DNA from: Sciurus carolinensis
Taxonomy: Eukaryota > Chordata > Mammalia > Rodentia > Sciuridae
DNA: 64,000 nt
Assembly: GCF_902686445.1 (NCBI RefSeq)
Contig: NW_025920104.1
Span: 3,410,001 to 3,474,000, forward strand
Reading direction: 5' to 3'
The notes below the pieces were generated by a model, which did not search any database, was not told the origin of the DNA, and was given only the letters and a program-made list of their open reading frames with translations. How positions within the stretch are numbered: position 1 is the stretch's first letter; every line of letters begins with the position of its first letter. The translations under genes were made by a program, and so were the position numbers. This document shows, piece after piece, positions 35,056 to 47,049 of the stretch.

Positions 35056-35984
35056 GTAGAATAGAAATTGCCAGAAGGTAGGAGAGAGGGAGGAATGGGA
35101 GTTAGTACTTAATATTAGGAAGATCAGAATTTAATATCAAATAGAACCTAGTCTCAACTCTTAAATAGTACAAAATGTCTTCTGTAGTATTCACAAATGC
35201 TTAGGCATTCAATTGAATGTCCTTAATAATAAAGCAACTCATTACTCTGTTAAATGTTTTTACTGTTAATAAAGATATCTCCTGATATGGAGCCCAGATA
35301 TACCTTCCTTTAATTTCTATTTAGATTTCTATCATCATCCCAATTTAGTTTCCTGGAACAAAATAGAACAGTCTGTCTCCTTTCTATCATGTATTTTCAC
35401 CCCTCATTTTTTTTTTAACACACACACTTCAGGACATTTCTTTGACACTGGTTTCTTGCTCTTTGCTTTCAAATGTATTGAGGCCTTCTCACCCCAATCC
35501 CAACAACCTTCCCTTGATTGCTACTGCCTTGAGCTTATGTTTTCTCCTCCTGATACTTACTGAATGCTCTCAGTGCACATTCATATCATAACAGTTTGAC
35601 AGTCTTCTTACACTCCACAGAATCTGTTCTTTGAACAACCAGGCTACTTTTTGAGCTCTACTGTCAGTCCTGTATTTCCAGTTGTCTCTTGGGCATATTT
35701 ACATGAATGTCTCACTGACACCACAAAGTCAGCAAGTCCCATACTGAATGAGTTATCTTCCTTTTAAATTACATCTTCCATTTTCCTTATAATGCTCTCC
35801 TCCTGTTCTAATTTGTGCTTGAAACCCCAGAGCATCTCTGTTTCTGTCTTCTTGTTTTTGCTATGCAGCTATCTCTCAAATTCTTTGGATTTCCCCTCTG
35901 CTATTCATCTATTTTTTTCTTCCTCTGCTGTTACTTTTATTTAGGCCCTGATTATGTCTCTTTGGAAGATACTAATTTTTTATC
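35056..35984. other. Intronic DNA with an ancient-repeat patch
   Basis: 35640-35770 (TGTCTCTTGGGCATATTTAC, CATACTGAATGAGTTATC) resembles an old mammalian repeat. The rest is unassigned. Confidence 0.45.
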
Positions 35985-36186
35985 TTTTTGGTGCCAGGTA
36001 TTGAACCCAGGATTGCTTAAACACTGGGCAGCATCCCCAGCCCTTTTTAATGTTATATTTACAGATAGGGTCTTGATGAGTTTCTTAGGGCCTTACTAAG
36101 TTGCTGAGGATTGCTTTGAATTCACCATCCTCCTGCCTCATCCTCCTAAGCTGTTGGGATTAAAGTTGTGAGCCACCATGCCTTGC
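35985..36186 (-). mobile_element. B1-dID dimeric SINE
   Basis: GGTATTGAACCCAGGATTGC and GCAGCATCCCCAGCCC (ID), then GATAGGGTCTTGATGAG to AGTTGTGAGCCACCATGCC (B1), reversed. Confidence 0.88.
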
Positions 36187-36214
36187 TCCCTAATATTAGT
36201 CTTCTATTATTTTT

Positions 36215-36372
36215 GTCCTGTCCTTAGTTAACTCCATTTTTAATTCATTGCATATACTGTCAGATAAATCTTCCTAGACACTTAAAGTATAGCTCTGGTC
36301 ATATACCCACTTGCTCAAAAATATTTACTAACATCATCTTGTCTGCAAATTAAAATTCTTCACCTTGACATT
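36215..36372. repeat. Ancient LINE-like repeat, left part
   Basis: TAGCTCTGGTCATATACCCA, CTTGCTCAAAAATATTTACT and TTCTTCACCTTGACATTCAA follow a common old mammalian repeat. It resumes after the ID at 36510. Confidence 0.45.
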
Positions 36373-36509
36373 CAAAACTCTCTTATTTATTTATTTATTT
36401 TTTATTTATTTATTTATTTTTGTGGTGCTGGGGATTGAACCCAGGGCCTTCTGCTTACGAGGCAAGCATGCTACCAACTGAGCTATATCCCCAGCCCCAA
36501 AACTCTCTT
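36373..36509 (-). mobile_element. ID SINE with perfect 12-bp target-site duplication
   Basis: CAAAACTCTCTT flanks the element at 36373-36384 and 36498-36509. Inside is a nearly intact reverse ID (GGTGCTGGGGATTGAACCCA, CAACTGAGCTATATCCCCAG) with a T-rich tail side made of TTTA/TTTATT units. A young insertion. Confidence 0.95.
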
Positions 36510-37305
36510 GACCTAATAACTGCAGCCCTATCTTCTTCTGCTCTTCCTATGTTATATTGCTGGTACAAACCTGTAAAGTAATACTTTAGAGTTCTGAACA
36601 TTGAGTTTTGCTATGCTTTGTTTCCCTTCTTTGTCAGTTGATTTACTTGAAATGGCCAAGTCTTTCCCTCTCTATCCTATCCCTGCAGTCCATTCCTCTC
36701 TATTTTCCATGTAGTCTTCTCAGTCCTTTTATGTGTAATGATAAAGTAGAAAAAAAGTAGGATGTGATTTGGACATATTTATATATATTTTAGCCTCTTT
36801 TCCTGATCTGTAAGATGATGAAAGTAGTGTCTCCTTACAGGTATTGACTTTTCTAAGACTGTGACCTTCAGGTCAGTAAGGACTATCAATGTCCAGTACA
36901 CCACGTGATGTTACTCCGAGACTTTTATAAAATGCGTGTTTAAAGAATAAGTGATAATGAATCTTGATATTTGGCCTATTGCTCATTAAATGGCAGTTCT
37001 TTTCTTTATAAGATAGTTTATAGTGTACAGACATTGTCTATGTTTATTTATTCCCATTTAGTATAGAGATCAAATATTGAGATTCTTTGTACTGGATTGT
37101 ATGCTGGGTACTGGGTTATAGAAATGAATGTAAGCTCCTGGAGCTTACATTCTAATGGTAGAAGCAGACAAATCAAGAATTAAGGACAGTGTACTATAAT
37201 GAAAATGTGCCCCATATGCAGAAGGGAAGAGGGGCACATAATTCAAAATTGGGAGGTAATGGAGGACAGAAATATTTCCTAGGAAAGGAGATGCTTAAAT
37301 TTAAA
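36510..37305. other. Intronic DNA
   Basis: 36510-36580 continues the old repeat. 37060-37180 also looks like an ancient repeat. The rest is unassigned. Confidence 0.45.
37126..37152. repeat. Perfect 13-bp inverted repeat with 1-nt spacer
   Basis: GAATGTAAGCTCC at 37126-37138 is followed by T and by its exact reverse complement at 37140-37152. Confidence 0.95.
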
Positions 37306-37309
37306 ATTT

Positions 37310-37447
37310 TTTTCATCCCAGCCCTTTTTATTTTCATTTTGAGACAGATTCTCACTAGGTTTCTTAGGATCTTGCTAAATTGCATAAGCTTGCCTCAAAC
37401 TTGTGATCCTCTCAAGTCCCTGAGATTACAGGAATGTGCCAGGCAAA
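37310..37447 (-). mobile_element. B1-type SINE
   Basis: CCAGCCC, GAGACAGATTCTCACTAGG, CTTGCCTCAAACTTGTGATC and GAGATTACAGGAATGTGCC: a reverse B1 with only a trace of ID. Confidence 0.8.
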
Positions 37448-38544
37448 TTTTAAATATTTAAGATGTGCAGGACTCTTAAAAAGAAGAATGGTTAGACTTT
37501 ATGGAGAGATATAAAAAGGCACCTAAATAAATGGTGTCACATACTATGTACTAGAATGAATTAAAAGACTGATAAAAATATTTTTCTTAAATTGATAGAT
37601 TTATTGAAATCTAAATTCACATTCCTATAGACTTTTCTATTGAACTTGGCAACCTAATGGAACAATTTCTGTAGAAGTAGAAAGGAGCAAGAATAGAATC
37701 TTTATAAAGTAATGTGGGAAGACTTCTTTAATTCATCATCTCAGTCAACAAATTTTGACTGTTATAGCTAAGCACAGCTGGGATATGGTTATTACCTGGG
37801 TGAAGATAGCCCTGTTTCCCATCCAGAGCCCATATTTGAATCTACTTGTAGTGATATCTACAATGTTTAATAGACCACTTTCTAAAATATCAGGTAAATG
37901 CCAAGACTACCAACGAACATATCACTCCAGTTTTATTATTTGAATTTTATGTTTAAAATTTTCCTTATATGTGTTGGGTTTTTTCCCTATACATTTTATG
38001 TAATTGGTTTTTGCTCATTTCTCTTTACAGGAGGAAGCCTAGAACTAGAGGTTTTGATTTAAATAAATCTCAAATATAGTATCAGTTGGGTCACAACTTT
38101 GTGAGAAGTAGGTGGGCTTGGAGAAGAATATATGACTGAGTGGTATCTGAAGAGGTGTCCCACTTTGGGGTAAAAGGGAGGATGATGACCTGGAGGGTCT
38201 CACAGGCATGGAGTTTGAGTTGCAGCCTGTACAGTATCTGAGTGACTGATAAAAAGAGAAGATGAATAACAAAATTACAGGTAATACAAAATGGGAAGAT
38301 GTTAGTAATCAATTTTAAATGCTTATTGGGAGTAGGTGGGTGGACATATGCTATGACACTTATTGAAACAGTTATTTACTGTGTTGAATAAATGAAGTCA
38401 GGACCTGCCCCCCAACACACACCAGTTACTATAAATAAAAATCAGTTCCTAGATTAAATATGAAAAGGTAATCTGAGAAAGCTTTTACACAAGTAAAAAT
38501 GCCTAATTTTACAAGCTCAAGACAAGAAAATGATTTCTTTTTCC
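37448..38544. other. Intronic DNA, unassigned
   Basis: A good-looking acceptor (TTTCTCTTTACAG) ends at 38030 but in phase 0 leads to a stop within four codons. Confidence 0.5.
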
Positions 38545-38800
38545 TTCTTTTAGAACTGGGGATTGAACCCATGAGTGCTCTACCATTGAGCTACATTGCC
38601 AGCCTTTTTTTTTCTTTTTTTTTTTTTTCATTTTGAGATGCTCACTAAGTTTTCTAAGCTGTCCTCAAACTTGTGATCCTCCTGCCTCAGCCTCCTGAGT
38701 AGCTGGGATTACAGGTAGGTGTTACCACACCTTGCTCTTTGGGGGCTGGGAACTGAATCCAGGGCCTCAAGCATTTCAACAACTGAGCTACTCCCCCAGC
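38545..38800 (-). mobile_element. B1-dID SINE plus adjacent ID
   Basis: 38550-38735 is a reverse B1-dID (GAACTGGGGATTGAACCC, T-rich linker, CCTCCTGAGTAGCTGGGATT). 38740-38800 is a second reverse ID (GGGGGCTGGGAACTGAATCC, CAACTGAGCTACTCCCCCAG). Confidence 0.85.
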
Positions 38801-38884
38801 TGAAGAAGAGATTTAGCCACAAAATTTTGATAAAATTTGACTTAAAAATAGAAACTTGTATTCATTGAGACCTTATCTGTAAAG

Positions 38885-40950
38885 GTGACCCTCACCTGGA
38901 GGTCTTTAGTCCTGGCTGGACTGGGTGAGCACCCGGAGGTGTTTTCCCTGGATGAGGCTACCAATTATTCTGCTGCCCCTAACACTGCTGTTACTGTTGC
39001 CCTGAGCTCTTCTGTGTGGGTGCTGCTTCCACCAATGCTGTTGCTGCCAACCCTTTTTCTTTTTTTCTTTCTTTTTTTTTTTTTGTGGTGCTGGTGATTG
39101 AACCCAGGGCCTTGTGCTTATGAGGCAAGCAATGCCAACCCTTTTTCTAGGTGCCACTGTGGGTGGCCTGCCACCTGCTGCCACTGCAGATGACCTGCCA
39201 CCCACTGCTGCTGCCACCCAGAGGTCCACTGCCACAGTACCTGCAGGTTTGGTTACATCTGGCTCCCTCCATCTTGGAATGCTGGCCAGTGCCTGGGGAG
39301 CCAGGGTGTTGGTTTGCTGTCACCTCCAACTCTAGTCACAGACACCTCTGGGGACACCAACTGGAACTTAGAAGTTCAGTGTCAGAGTGCCTGCAGGTTT
39401 GACTGCATCTGGAGTCTTCTTATTGGGAATGCTGGTGGCCATCACCTTGAAGCTTCTTTTCAGGGTTACTCCTCTATGTATGCCCAACCCTGGTGTTCTC
39501 TCTGCTAATTGGAATAGCACTGAGACCTTGGAACTGCAATGTGGCCAAGCCTGGGGTATCTGAAGCCCATATCTGTGGGATAATGACTGGGTCTGCATGG
39601 GCTGGTCTGGGCCTGGAAGTCCCATGATGAATGAGAGACAAGATGGAAAAAACTTTGACACAAACAGTTGTTCAGTTTTGCATTGAGCTTTTTTTTTGTT
39701 TTGTTTTTGTTTTTAAAGAATTTTTTTCCATCTTTAGCATCTTTACTATTTCTGGGACTGGGTATTTTTCATACATCAATTTGTTGAGGACTGTGGCATA
39801 TGGATGGTATTTTGAAGTTTTGTTGTGTATTCCTATGTTTTTGAATTTTTTATTGTACGTATTTTTTCTCTCACTTGTCTGTTTTCCTGGATTCTCTGTC
39901 TTTTCTCCTCCTAATGGTCAGTCTTTGTCAATTCCTCTTCCACTCTTACTACAGATTTTTGCATCTGGCTTCGCTCTTCTCCCTCTCTCATGAACATCAA
40001 GTCCTGCACCACTTTTGTTCTTCGTCCAACATTTAGAATTGTGAGTCCTTTTAGCAAATTTGCTGTGTATCTTATGGACAGCAGTTGAACTTGTCAAGTT
40101 TCTGTTTGTTGCAAGAAAACTGTGGAAGTCTTGATAGGATCTAGTGGGTTTGAGGCTCTGTTGTTTACATTCGGTGCTGTTAATGTTGAAGTTAAGGTGC
40201 TGGAATCCTTTAGGGACACTATTGGTCTGCAGGATATAATTTGTGCTGCCTTAGATCCATACTGCTAGATGGGAAAACACACAAACAATATGATAAAATA
40301 GGGAAATAAAGTGCCCCAAACAAACCAAGATACTCCAATGACAGAATCCACTAACAACAGTAGAAGAAATGTCAGAGAAGGAGTTGAGAATGTACATAAA
40401 CTGATCTGCAAAGTAAAGGATAGTATAAGGAGTGAAACCAAAGGAAAAAACACAGGAAGCAAAAGATTACTTCAATAGTTAGATTGTTTAAAAAAAAAAA
40501 AAACAGAAATCTTTGAAATGAAGAAATCAATAAACCAAATTGTAAATTCAGTAGAAACCATCACCAAGAGACTAGACCACTTGGAAGACTGAACATCAGG
40601 CAATGAAGTAAAAATATATAATCTTGAAAATAGAGTTGACCATGCAGAGAAGATGGTAAGAAACCATGAACAGAACATCCAAGAAATATGGTATAACATG
40701 AAAAGTTCAAATTTAACAGTTATTGGGATAGATGGAAGTAGTGGAGATACGAAAGGAATGCACAATCTTTTAAATGATATAATATTAGAAAATTTCTGAA
40801 ACCTAAAGAATGAAATTGAAAATCAAATACAAAAGGCTTACAGAACCCTAAATGTACAAAGTTGTAGCAGACCCATAGTGCCAAGCACAATATAATGAGA
40901 ATGACTAACACACAATAAAGATAAAATCTTAAAGACCATGAGAGATTTAG
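38885..40950 (+). mobile_element. L1 remnant: 5' UTR and part of ORF1, no ORF2 or 3' end
   Basis: 40150-40270 aligns with the sequence just upstream of ORF1 in the minus-strand L1 (48085-48180), for example GGTGCTGGAATCCTTTAGGG and the CATACTGCTAGATGGG end. 40270-40950 gives ORF1 phrases on the plus strand (YNLENRVDHAEKMVRNHEQN, LLNDIILENF) broken by stops and frame changes. The match stops near 40950, within ORF1. The left boundary is approximate. Confidence 0.8.
39045..39148 (-). mobile_element. 5'-truncated ID SINE with 16-bp target-site duplication
   Basis: TGCCAACCCTTTTTCT occurs at 39045-39060 and 39133-39148. Between them is a reverse ID (GTGGTGCTGGTGATTGAACC, GCCTTGTGCTTATGAGGC) that lacks its 5' end, with a T-rich tail side. 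Confidence 0.92.
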
Positions 40951-41073
40951 GTACAGTTTGATTTATCATTCATTCATACAATATATATTCATTAAGCACT
41001 TACATCCTGACCCAGTTTGAGGTAGTATGGCTACCTAGATCAAAACAACTCAATTTTGGTAGGAAAGTAGATG

Positions 41074-41117
<44 letters not shown>

Positions 41118-41665
41118 TTCAGACAGTAAGGAAGTATTAAAAATAAAAATGAAAAACAAGTAGTAAGATGCTGTTTTGAATAATCAGGGAAGAGTCAGAT
41201 GTGATATCTGAGCAGACACTTGAATATCATCAGATACACAGCAGTGCAGATGTCTGGGACAGAGTATTCCAGGTAAGGAAATAGCACTTATTCCTGCAAA
41301 ACCTGGTTTTGGTCTTGATTGAGGAGCATCCATGGCACTGGGAGGTATGAGTGAGGAGAATGGTAATCAATTAGGGACATGATTAGTAGTAATCAATTAT
41401 GGCCACTGAAAGGATTTGGGATTTTACCCATGTCATAAGAAAGCCATTGGAAGGTTTTAATCAGAGAAGTAACATGATATTTCTTACTTTGATGAAGGCT
41501 TACACTGGCTACTTTTAGAAAATTGATTGCAATTGGGAATCTAAGAATCTGGAGAGTTAAGAAGGCAAGAGATTGTTGTCCCCAAGTAACATGTTGGAAT
41601 TCAGATTTCAGCAGTTGAATGATACTGGGTGAAGAATTCTTTTGCTTCTACTTTAGGCAGAAGAA
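40951..41665. repeat. Ancient interspersed repeats with a (CA)n tract
   Basis: 41150-41510 (AAGCCATTGGAAGGTTTTAA, AGAGAAGTAACATGATAT) belongs to the same old repeat seen at 23700-25690. 40965-41035 resembles a reversed L2 or MIR end. Confidence 0.5.
41076..41115. repeat. (CA)n microsatellite
   Basis: About 20 uninterrupted CA units. Confidence 0.97.
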
Positions 41666-41669
41666 ACCA

Positions 41670-41830
41670 CTATGAGGGATTGCTAGGTTTGGTCATATGG
41701 TACTAGTGTTTTAAGTTTATTTAGGAAACTTACTGTTTTTCACAATAACTGAGTAATTTACATTTCCACCAAATGTATAAAAAATTTTCCCTTTTTTCCA
41801 CACCTTCACCAACACTTATCTCTTACAACT
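41670..41830 (-). mobile_element. Ancient L1 fragment
   Basis: TAATTTACATTTCCACCAAA and CCACACCTTCACCAACACTT are the reverse of the conserved L1 ORF2 C-terminal region, in a diverged form. Confidence 0.7.
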
Positions 41831-41984
41831 TATTAAAGTAAAATTATATGAAAAAAAAGGTAAAACATTATGGAATAGTTAAAAGCATAGTAAAGGAGTG
41901 TATTTATTGATGTGGAAGAATTTTTATGACTTAAAGTATTTCCATGATATTAGTTTTTTTTTAACTGTAAAGCAATACCTCAGG

Positions 41985-42080
41985 GGGCCTGAGATTGTGG
42001 CTCAGTGGTAGAGCACTTCCCTTGCTCCCCTTGCACATATGAGGCACTGTGTTTCTTAGCCCCACATATTAAAAAATGAA
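41985..42080 (+). mobile_element. ID SINE
   Basis: CTGAGATTGTGGCTCAGTGG and GAGCACTTCCCTTGC, with a degenerate B-box side and an A-rich tail. Confidence 0.8.
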
Positions 42081-42084
42081 TGAA

Positions 42085-42475
42085 ACAAAATGCCTGAGGC
42101 ATATTACTTTATAAAGAAACATTTTATTTTGGTTCCTGTTTCTGGAGTTGCAAGTTCTAGGGACCATATCTAGTGATGGCCTTCTTGCAGGTTAATTCCT
42201 GAGACTACACAGAGCATCATATGACAAGAGACAGGTTATACCCATGTGTACATGTGTGTCTTCTGGTATCTCTTTTTGTAAATTCACCAGGATTCAATCA
42301 TGAGTACTGTACCCCAGTCAATTTATATAATCCTAATCACATCCCAAAGCCCTCACCTCCAAACTCCACAGATTTTTTCCACTGTCTTAATACCTCACAA
42401 TGGGGATTAAATTTAAACACAAGGAGTCTTGAGGAACTCTTGAACCATATCCAAACCATAGCACAGTCCTTAATC
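42085..42475 (-). mobile_element. MaLR-type solo LTR
   Basis: TGGTTCCTGTTTCTGGAGTT, GGCCTTCTTGCAGG, ATATAATCCTAATCACATCC and AACTCTTGAACCATATCC match a reversed MaLR LTR. No viral genes. Confidence 0.65.
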
Positions 42476-42924
42476 CCCCATTGCTTTTCATTCCTTAACT
42501 CCTTTATTTCTTTATATAGCCTACATGGTTCAATTCAAATTACTTTCCTGCAAATTTGCTTATTTTCTTTGTTTCTCTTTGGACTTTCCAACCTGGCAAA
42601 GCATCAGGACTGGATAAACCTAGTTTTTTTCTCTTTACTGATATACTTAAGAGTCTTAAAATAGCCCAGAAACTACCTAGGGTGTCTCTATTACCTCAGA
42701 TTCTCACTCCCCACTGCATAATTTCTCCATTGTTCTCAAACCTCTTAATCCCTGCTAGTGCTACTTGACCTGACAGTCTTTCTCTAGGGACCTATGCTTC
42801 CTTTTGAAAACACTCTTATCTTGGCCTTTGTCACACCACATTCCTTTTGTTTTTCCCATTCTTTTTAACCCTTTTCTCTCTTCCATGCTCTTCTGCTTTC
42901 CCTTGAATTCTTTTTTTTCTTTCT
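42476..42924. other. Intronic DNA, pyrimidine-rich, unassigned
   Basis: Nothing recognised. Confidence 0.5.
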
Positions 42925-43164
42925 TCTTTCTTAAATTTATTTTTATTGTAAACAAATGGGATACCTGTTTCTGTTTGTACATGGAGAAACAGCATACCAT
43001 TTGCATAATCATACATTTACATGGGGTAATGATGTTTGATTCATTCTGTTATTTTTTCTTCCCCCCAACCCCTCCCGCTCCTCTTTTCCCTCTATACAGT
43101 CCTTTCTTCCTCCATTCTTGCCATCCTTCCCTCCCTTCCATGTCATCATCCACTTACCAGCGAG

Positions 43165-43286
43165 ATCATTCATCCTTTGGTTTTTTGAGATTGACTTATC
43201 TCACTTAGCATGATATTCTCCAATTTCATCCAATTGCCTGCAAATGCCATAATTTTATTATTCTTTATAGCTGAGTAATATTCCAT

Positions 43287-43342
<56 letters not shown>

Positions 43343-46300
43343 ACAGTTTCTTCATCCATTCATCAATTGAAGGACATCTAGGTTGGTTCCACAGTATGGC
43401 TATTGTGAATTAAGCAGCTATGAACATTGATGTGGCTGTATCTCTGTAGTATGCTGATTTTAAGTCCTTTGGGTATAGGCTGAGGAGTGGGATAGCTGGG
43501 TCAAATGGTGGGTCCATTCCAAGTTTTCTAAGGAATCGCCACACTGCTTTTCAGAGTGGCTGCACTAATTTGCAGCCCCACCAGCAATGTATAAGTGTAC
43601 CTTTTTCCCCACATCCTCTCCAAAACCTATTGTTGCTTGTATTCTTGAAAATCGCCAATCTAACTGGGGTGAGATTGAATCTTAGTGTAGTTTTGATTTG
43701 CATTTCTCTTATTACTAAAGATGTTGAACAATTTTTCATATGTTTGTTGATTTCTTGTACATTTTCTTCAGTGAAGCATCTGTTCATATCCTTAGACCAT
43801 TTGTTGATTGGGTTATTTATATTCTTCATATAGAGTTTTTTGAATTCTTTATATATTCTGGAAATTAGTACTCTATTTGAAGTATGAGTGACAAAGATAT
43901 TCTCCCACACTGCAGGCTCTCTCTTTGCATTGCTGAAAGTCTCCTTTGCTGAGAGAAAGCTATTTAGTTTGAATCTATCCCAGTTATTGATTCTTGCTTT
44001 TATTTCTTGTGCTATGGGAGTCCTGTTAAGGAAGTCTGATCCTAAGCCAACAAGTTGAAGATTTGGTCCTACTTTTTCTTGTATAAGATGCAGGGTCTCT
44101 GGTCTGATTTCAAGGTCCTTGATCAATTGTGAGTTGGTTTTTGTGCAGGGTGAGAGATAGGGGTTTAGTTTCATTCTGTTGCATATGGATTTCCAGTTTT
44201 CCCAGCACTTTTTGTTGAAGAGGCTATCTTTTCTCCATTGCATATTTTTGGCACCTTTGTCTAGTATGAGAAAACTGTATTTATTTCTGCTTGTGTCCGT
44301 GTCCTCTATTCTGTACCATTGATCTACCTGTCTATTTTGGTGCCAATACCATGCTGTTTTTGTTACTATTGCTTTGTAGTATAGTTGAAGTTCTGGTATT
44401 GCGATGCCCCCTGTTTCATTCTTCCGGCTAAGGTTTCTTTAGCTATTCTGGGTTTCTTATTCTTCCAGATGAATTTCATGATTGCTTGCTCTATTTCTGT
44501 AAGGTACATCACTGGGATTTTAATTGGAATTGCATTGAATCTGTATAGCACTTTTGGTAGTATGGCCATTTTGTCAATATTAATTCTTTCTATCCAAGAA
44601 CATGGGAGATCTTTCCATCTTCTAAGGTCTTCCTTAATTTCTTTCTTCAATGTTTTGTAGTTTTCATTGTAGAGATCTTTTACCTCTTTGGTTACATTGA
44701 TTCCCAAGTATTTTATTTTTTTTGAGGTTATTACAAAGGGAGTTGTTTTCCTCATTTCCCTTTCAGCTGTATCATCGCCTGTGTATAAAAATGCTTTAGA
44801 TTTATGCATGTTGATTTTATAGTCTGCTATTTCACTGAATTCATTGATGAGGTCTAGAAGATTTCTGGAGGAGGTTTTTGAATCCTCTAAATATAGAATC
44901 ATGTCATCAGCAAATAGTGACAGCTTAAGTTGCTCTTTTCCTATTCGTATCCCTTTAATTTCTTTAGTCTGCCTAATTGCTCTGGCTAGAGTTTCAAGGA
45001 CAATGTTGAGTAGAAGTTGTGAAAGAGGACATCCCTGCATTATTCCCATTTTTAAAGGGAATGGTTTCAGATTTTCTCCTTTAAGAATGATGTTGGCCAT
45101 GGGCTTAGCATAAATAGCCTTTACAATGTTTAGGTATGTACCTACTATCCCTATTTTTCTAGTGTTTTGAGCATGAAGGGGTGTTGTATTTTGTTGAACG
45201 CTTTTTCTGCGTCAATTGAAATAACCACATGATTCTTATCCTTAAGTCTATTGACATGATGGATTACGTTTATTGATTTACCGATATTAAACCATCCTTG
45301 CATTTAGGGATGAGCCCCACTTGATCGTGGTGAATGATTTTCTTAATATGTTTTTGGATACGGTTTGCCAATATTTTGTTAAGGATCTTTGCATCTATAT
45401 TCATCAAGGATATTGGTCTAAAATTTTCTTTCCTTGATGTGATTTTTCCTGGTTTGGGTAAGAGTGTGATATTAGCTTCATAGAATGAGTTTGGTAAGGT
45501 ACCCTCCTTTTCTATTTCCTGTAATACTTTGAGAAGTATTGGAATGAGTTCTTCTTTGAAGGTCTTGTAGAACTCGGCTGAGAATCATCTGGTCCTGGGC
45601 TTTTCTTGGATGGTAGATTTTTAATGACTTCTTCTATTTCATTGCTTGATATTGATCTGTTTAAATTGTGTGTGTCCTCCTGGTTCAGTTTGGGTGGAAC
45701 ATATGTCTCAAGAAATTTGTTAATGTCTTCTGTAGTTTCTATTTTGTTGGAATACGGATTTTCAAAGTAGCTACTCATTATGTTCTGTATCTCAGTGGTG
45801 TCTGTCATATTTTCTTTTTCATCATGAATTTTAGTAGTTTGACTTTTCTCTCTCCTTCTCTTTGTTAGTGTGGCTAAGGGTTTGTCTATTTTGTTTACTT
45901 TCTCAAAGAACCAACTTTTTGTTTTGTCAATTTTTTGAATTGTTTCTTTTGTTTCAATTTCATTGATTTCAGCTCTGATTTTAATGGTATCCTCTCTTCT
46001 ACTACTTTATTCTGTTCTTCTTTTTCTAGGGCTTTGAGCTGTAATGTTAGGTCATTTAGTTGTTGACTTTTCATTCTTTTCTGGATTGTGCTCCATGCAA
46101 TGAATTTTCCTCTTAGTACTGCTTTCATAGTGTCCCAGACATTTTGATATATTGTATCGTCATTCTCATTGACCTCTAAGATTTTTTTTATCTCCTCCCT
46201 GATGTTTTCTGTTATCCATGTTTCATTCAATAGCATATTATTTAATCTCCAGGTGTTGGATTAATTTCTGCTTTTTATGTCATCATTGATTTCTACTCTC

Positions 46301-46993
46301 AGTCTATTATGATCTGATAGAACACAAGGCAATATCTCTATTTTTTTGCATTTCCTAAGGACTGCTTTGTGACATAAATATGGTCTATTTTCAAGAATGT
46401 TCCATGTGCTGCTGAGAAAAAAGTGAATCCGCTCTTTGATGGATGGAATATTCTATATATGTCTATTAAGTGTAGGTTATTGATTGTGTTATTGAGTTCT
46501 GTGGTTTCTTTGGATTTTGTTTGGAAGATCTATCTAGTGGTGACAGTAGTGCATTAAAGTCACCCAGAATTATTGTGTTGCGGTCTATTTGATTCCTGAA
46601 ATTGAGAAGGATTTGTTTGATGTACAGGGATGCATCATTGTTTGGGGTATAAATATTTATTATCATTAGATCTTCCTAATTTATGGTTCCCTTAAGCAGT
46701 ATGAAATGTCCTTCTTTATCCCTTCTGACTAACTTTGGCTTGAAGTCCGCTTTATCTGATATAAGGATGGATACTCCCAATTTTTTACTGAGTCCATGTG
46801 TGTGGTAGGTTTTTTCCCATATTTTCACCTTTAGTTTGTGGATGTCTTCTTCTATGAGATAAGTCTCTTGCAGGCAGCATATTGTTGGGTCTTTCTTTTT
46901 TATCCTTTCAGCCAATCTATGTCTTTTGATTGATGAGTTTAGGCCATTAACATTCAGGGTTATTATTGAGATATGATTTGTATTCCCAGTCAT
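43165..46993 (-). pseudogene. L1 ORF2 (endonuclease / reverse transcriptase), broken
   Basis: The endonuclease starts at 46993 (MTGNTNHISIITLNVNGLNS) and contains CCLQET. Its GDFN motif lies in the segment 46666-46466, after a stop at about 46676. Further pieces are 46236-45895, 45808-45512, the RT piece 45100-44366 with an intact FADD motif, and the C-terminal piece 44243-43551 with [14 protein letters not shown], ending 43355-43170. Changes of frame and stops separate these pieces. Normal ORF2 is a single protein of about 1,270 residues with endonuclease, RT and a cysteine-rich C terminus. Confidence 0.93.
43293..43340. repeat. (TA)n microsatellite inside L1 ORF2
   Basis: About 24 TA units where other L1 copies here have only TGTATATATACAC (12482-12493). 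Read on the minus strand it gives an alternating Tyr-Ile run. Confidence 0.95.
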
Positions 46994-47049
46994 TTGGGCT
47001 TCTTTTTGGTTTTTAATTTGGCTTGGTTTCTCCTTTGAGTGTTTTTTCT

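Noticed and set aside
35815..36099. 94-codon open frame on the plus strand
   Set aside because: Its second half is antisense B1-dID SINE.
38030..38050. Acceptor-like site TTTCTCTTTACAG
   Set aside because: In the phase required by the first exon, the fourth codon is a stop, so a coding exon here is unlikely.
42221..42664. 147-codon open frame on the plus strand
   Set aside because: The first half lies in a reversed MaLR LTR and the rest is pyrimidine-rich DNA without any domain.
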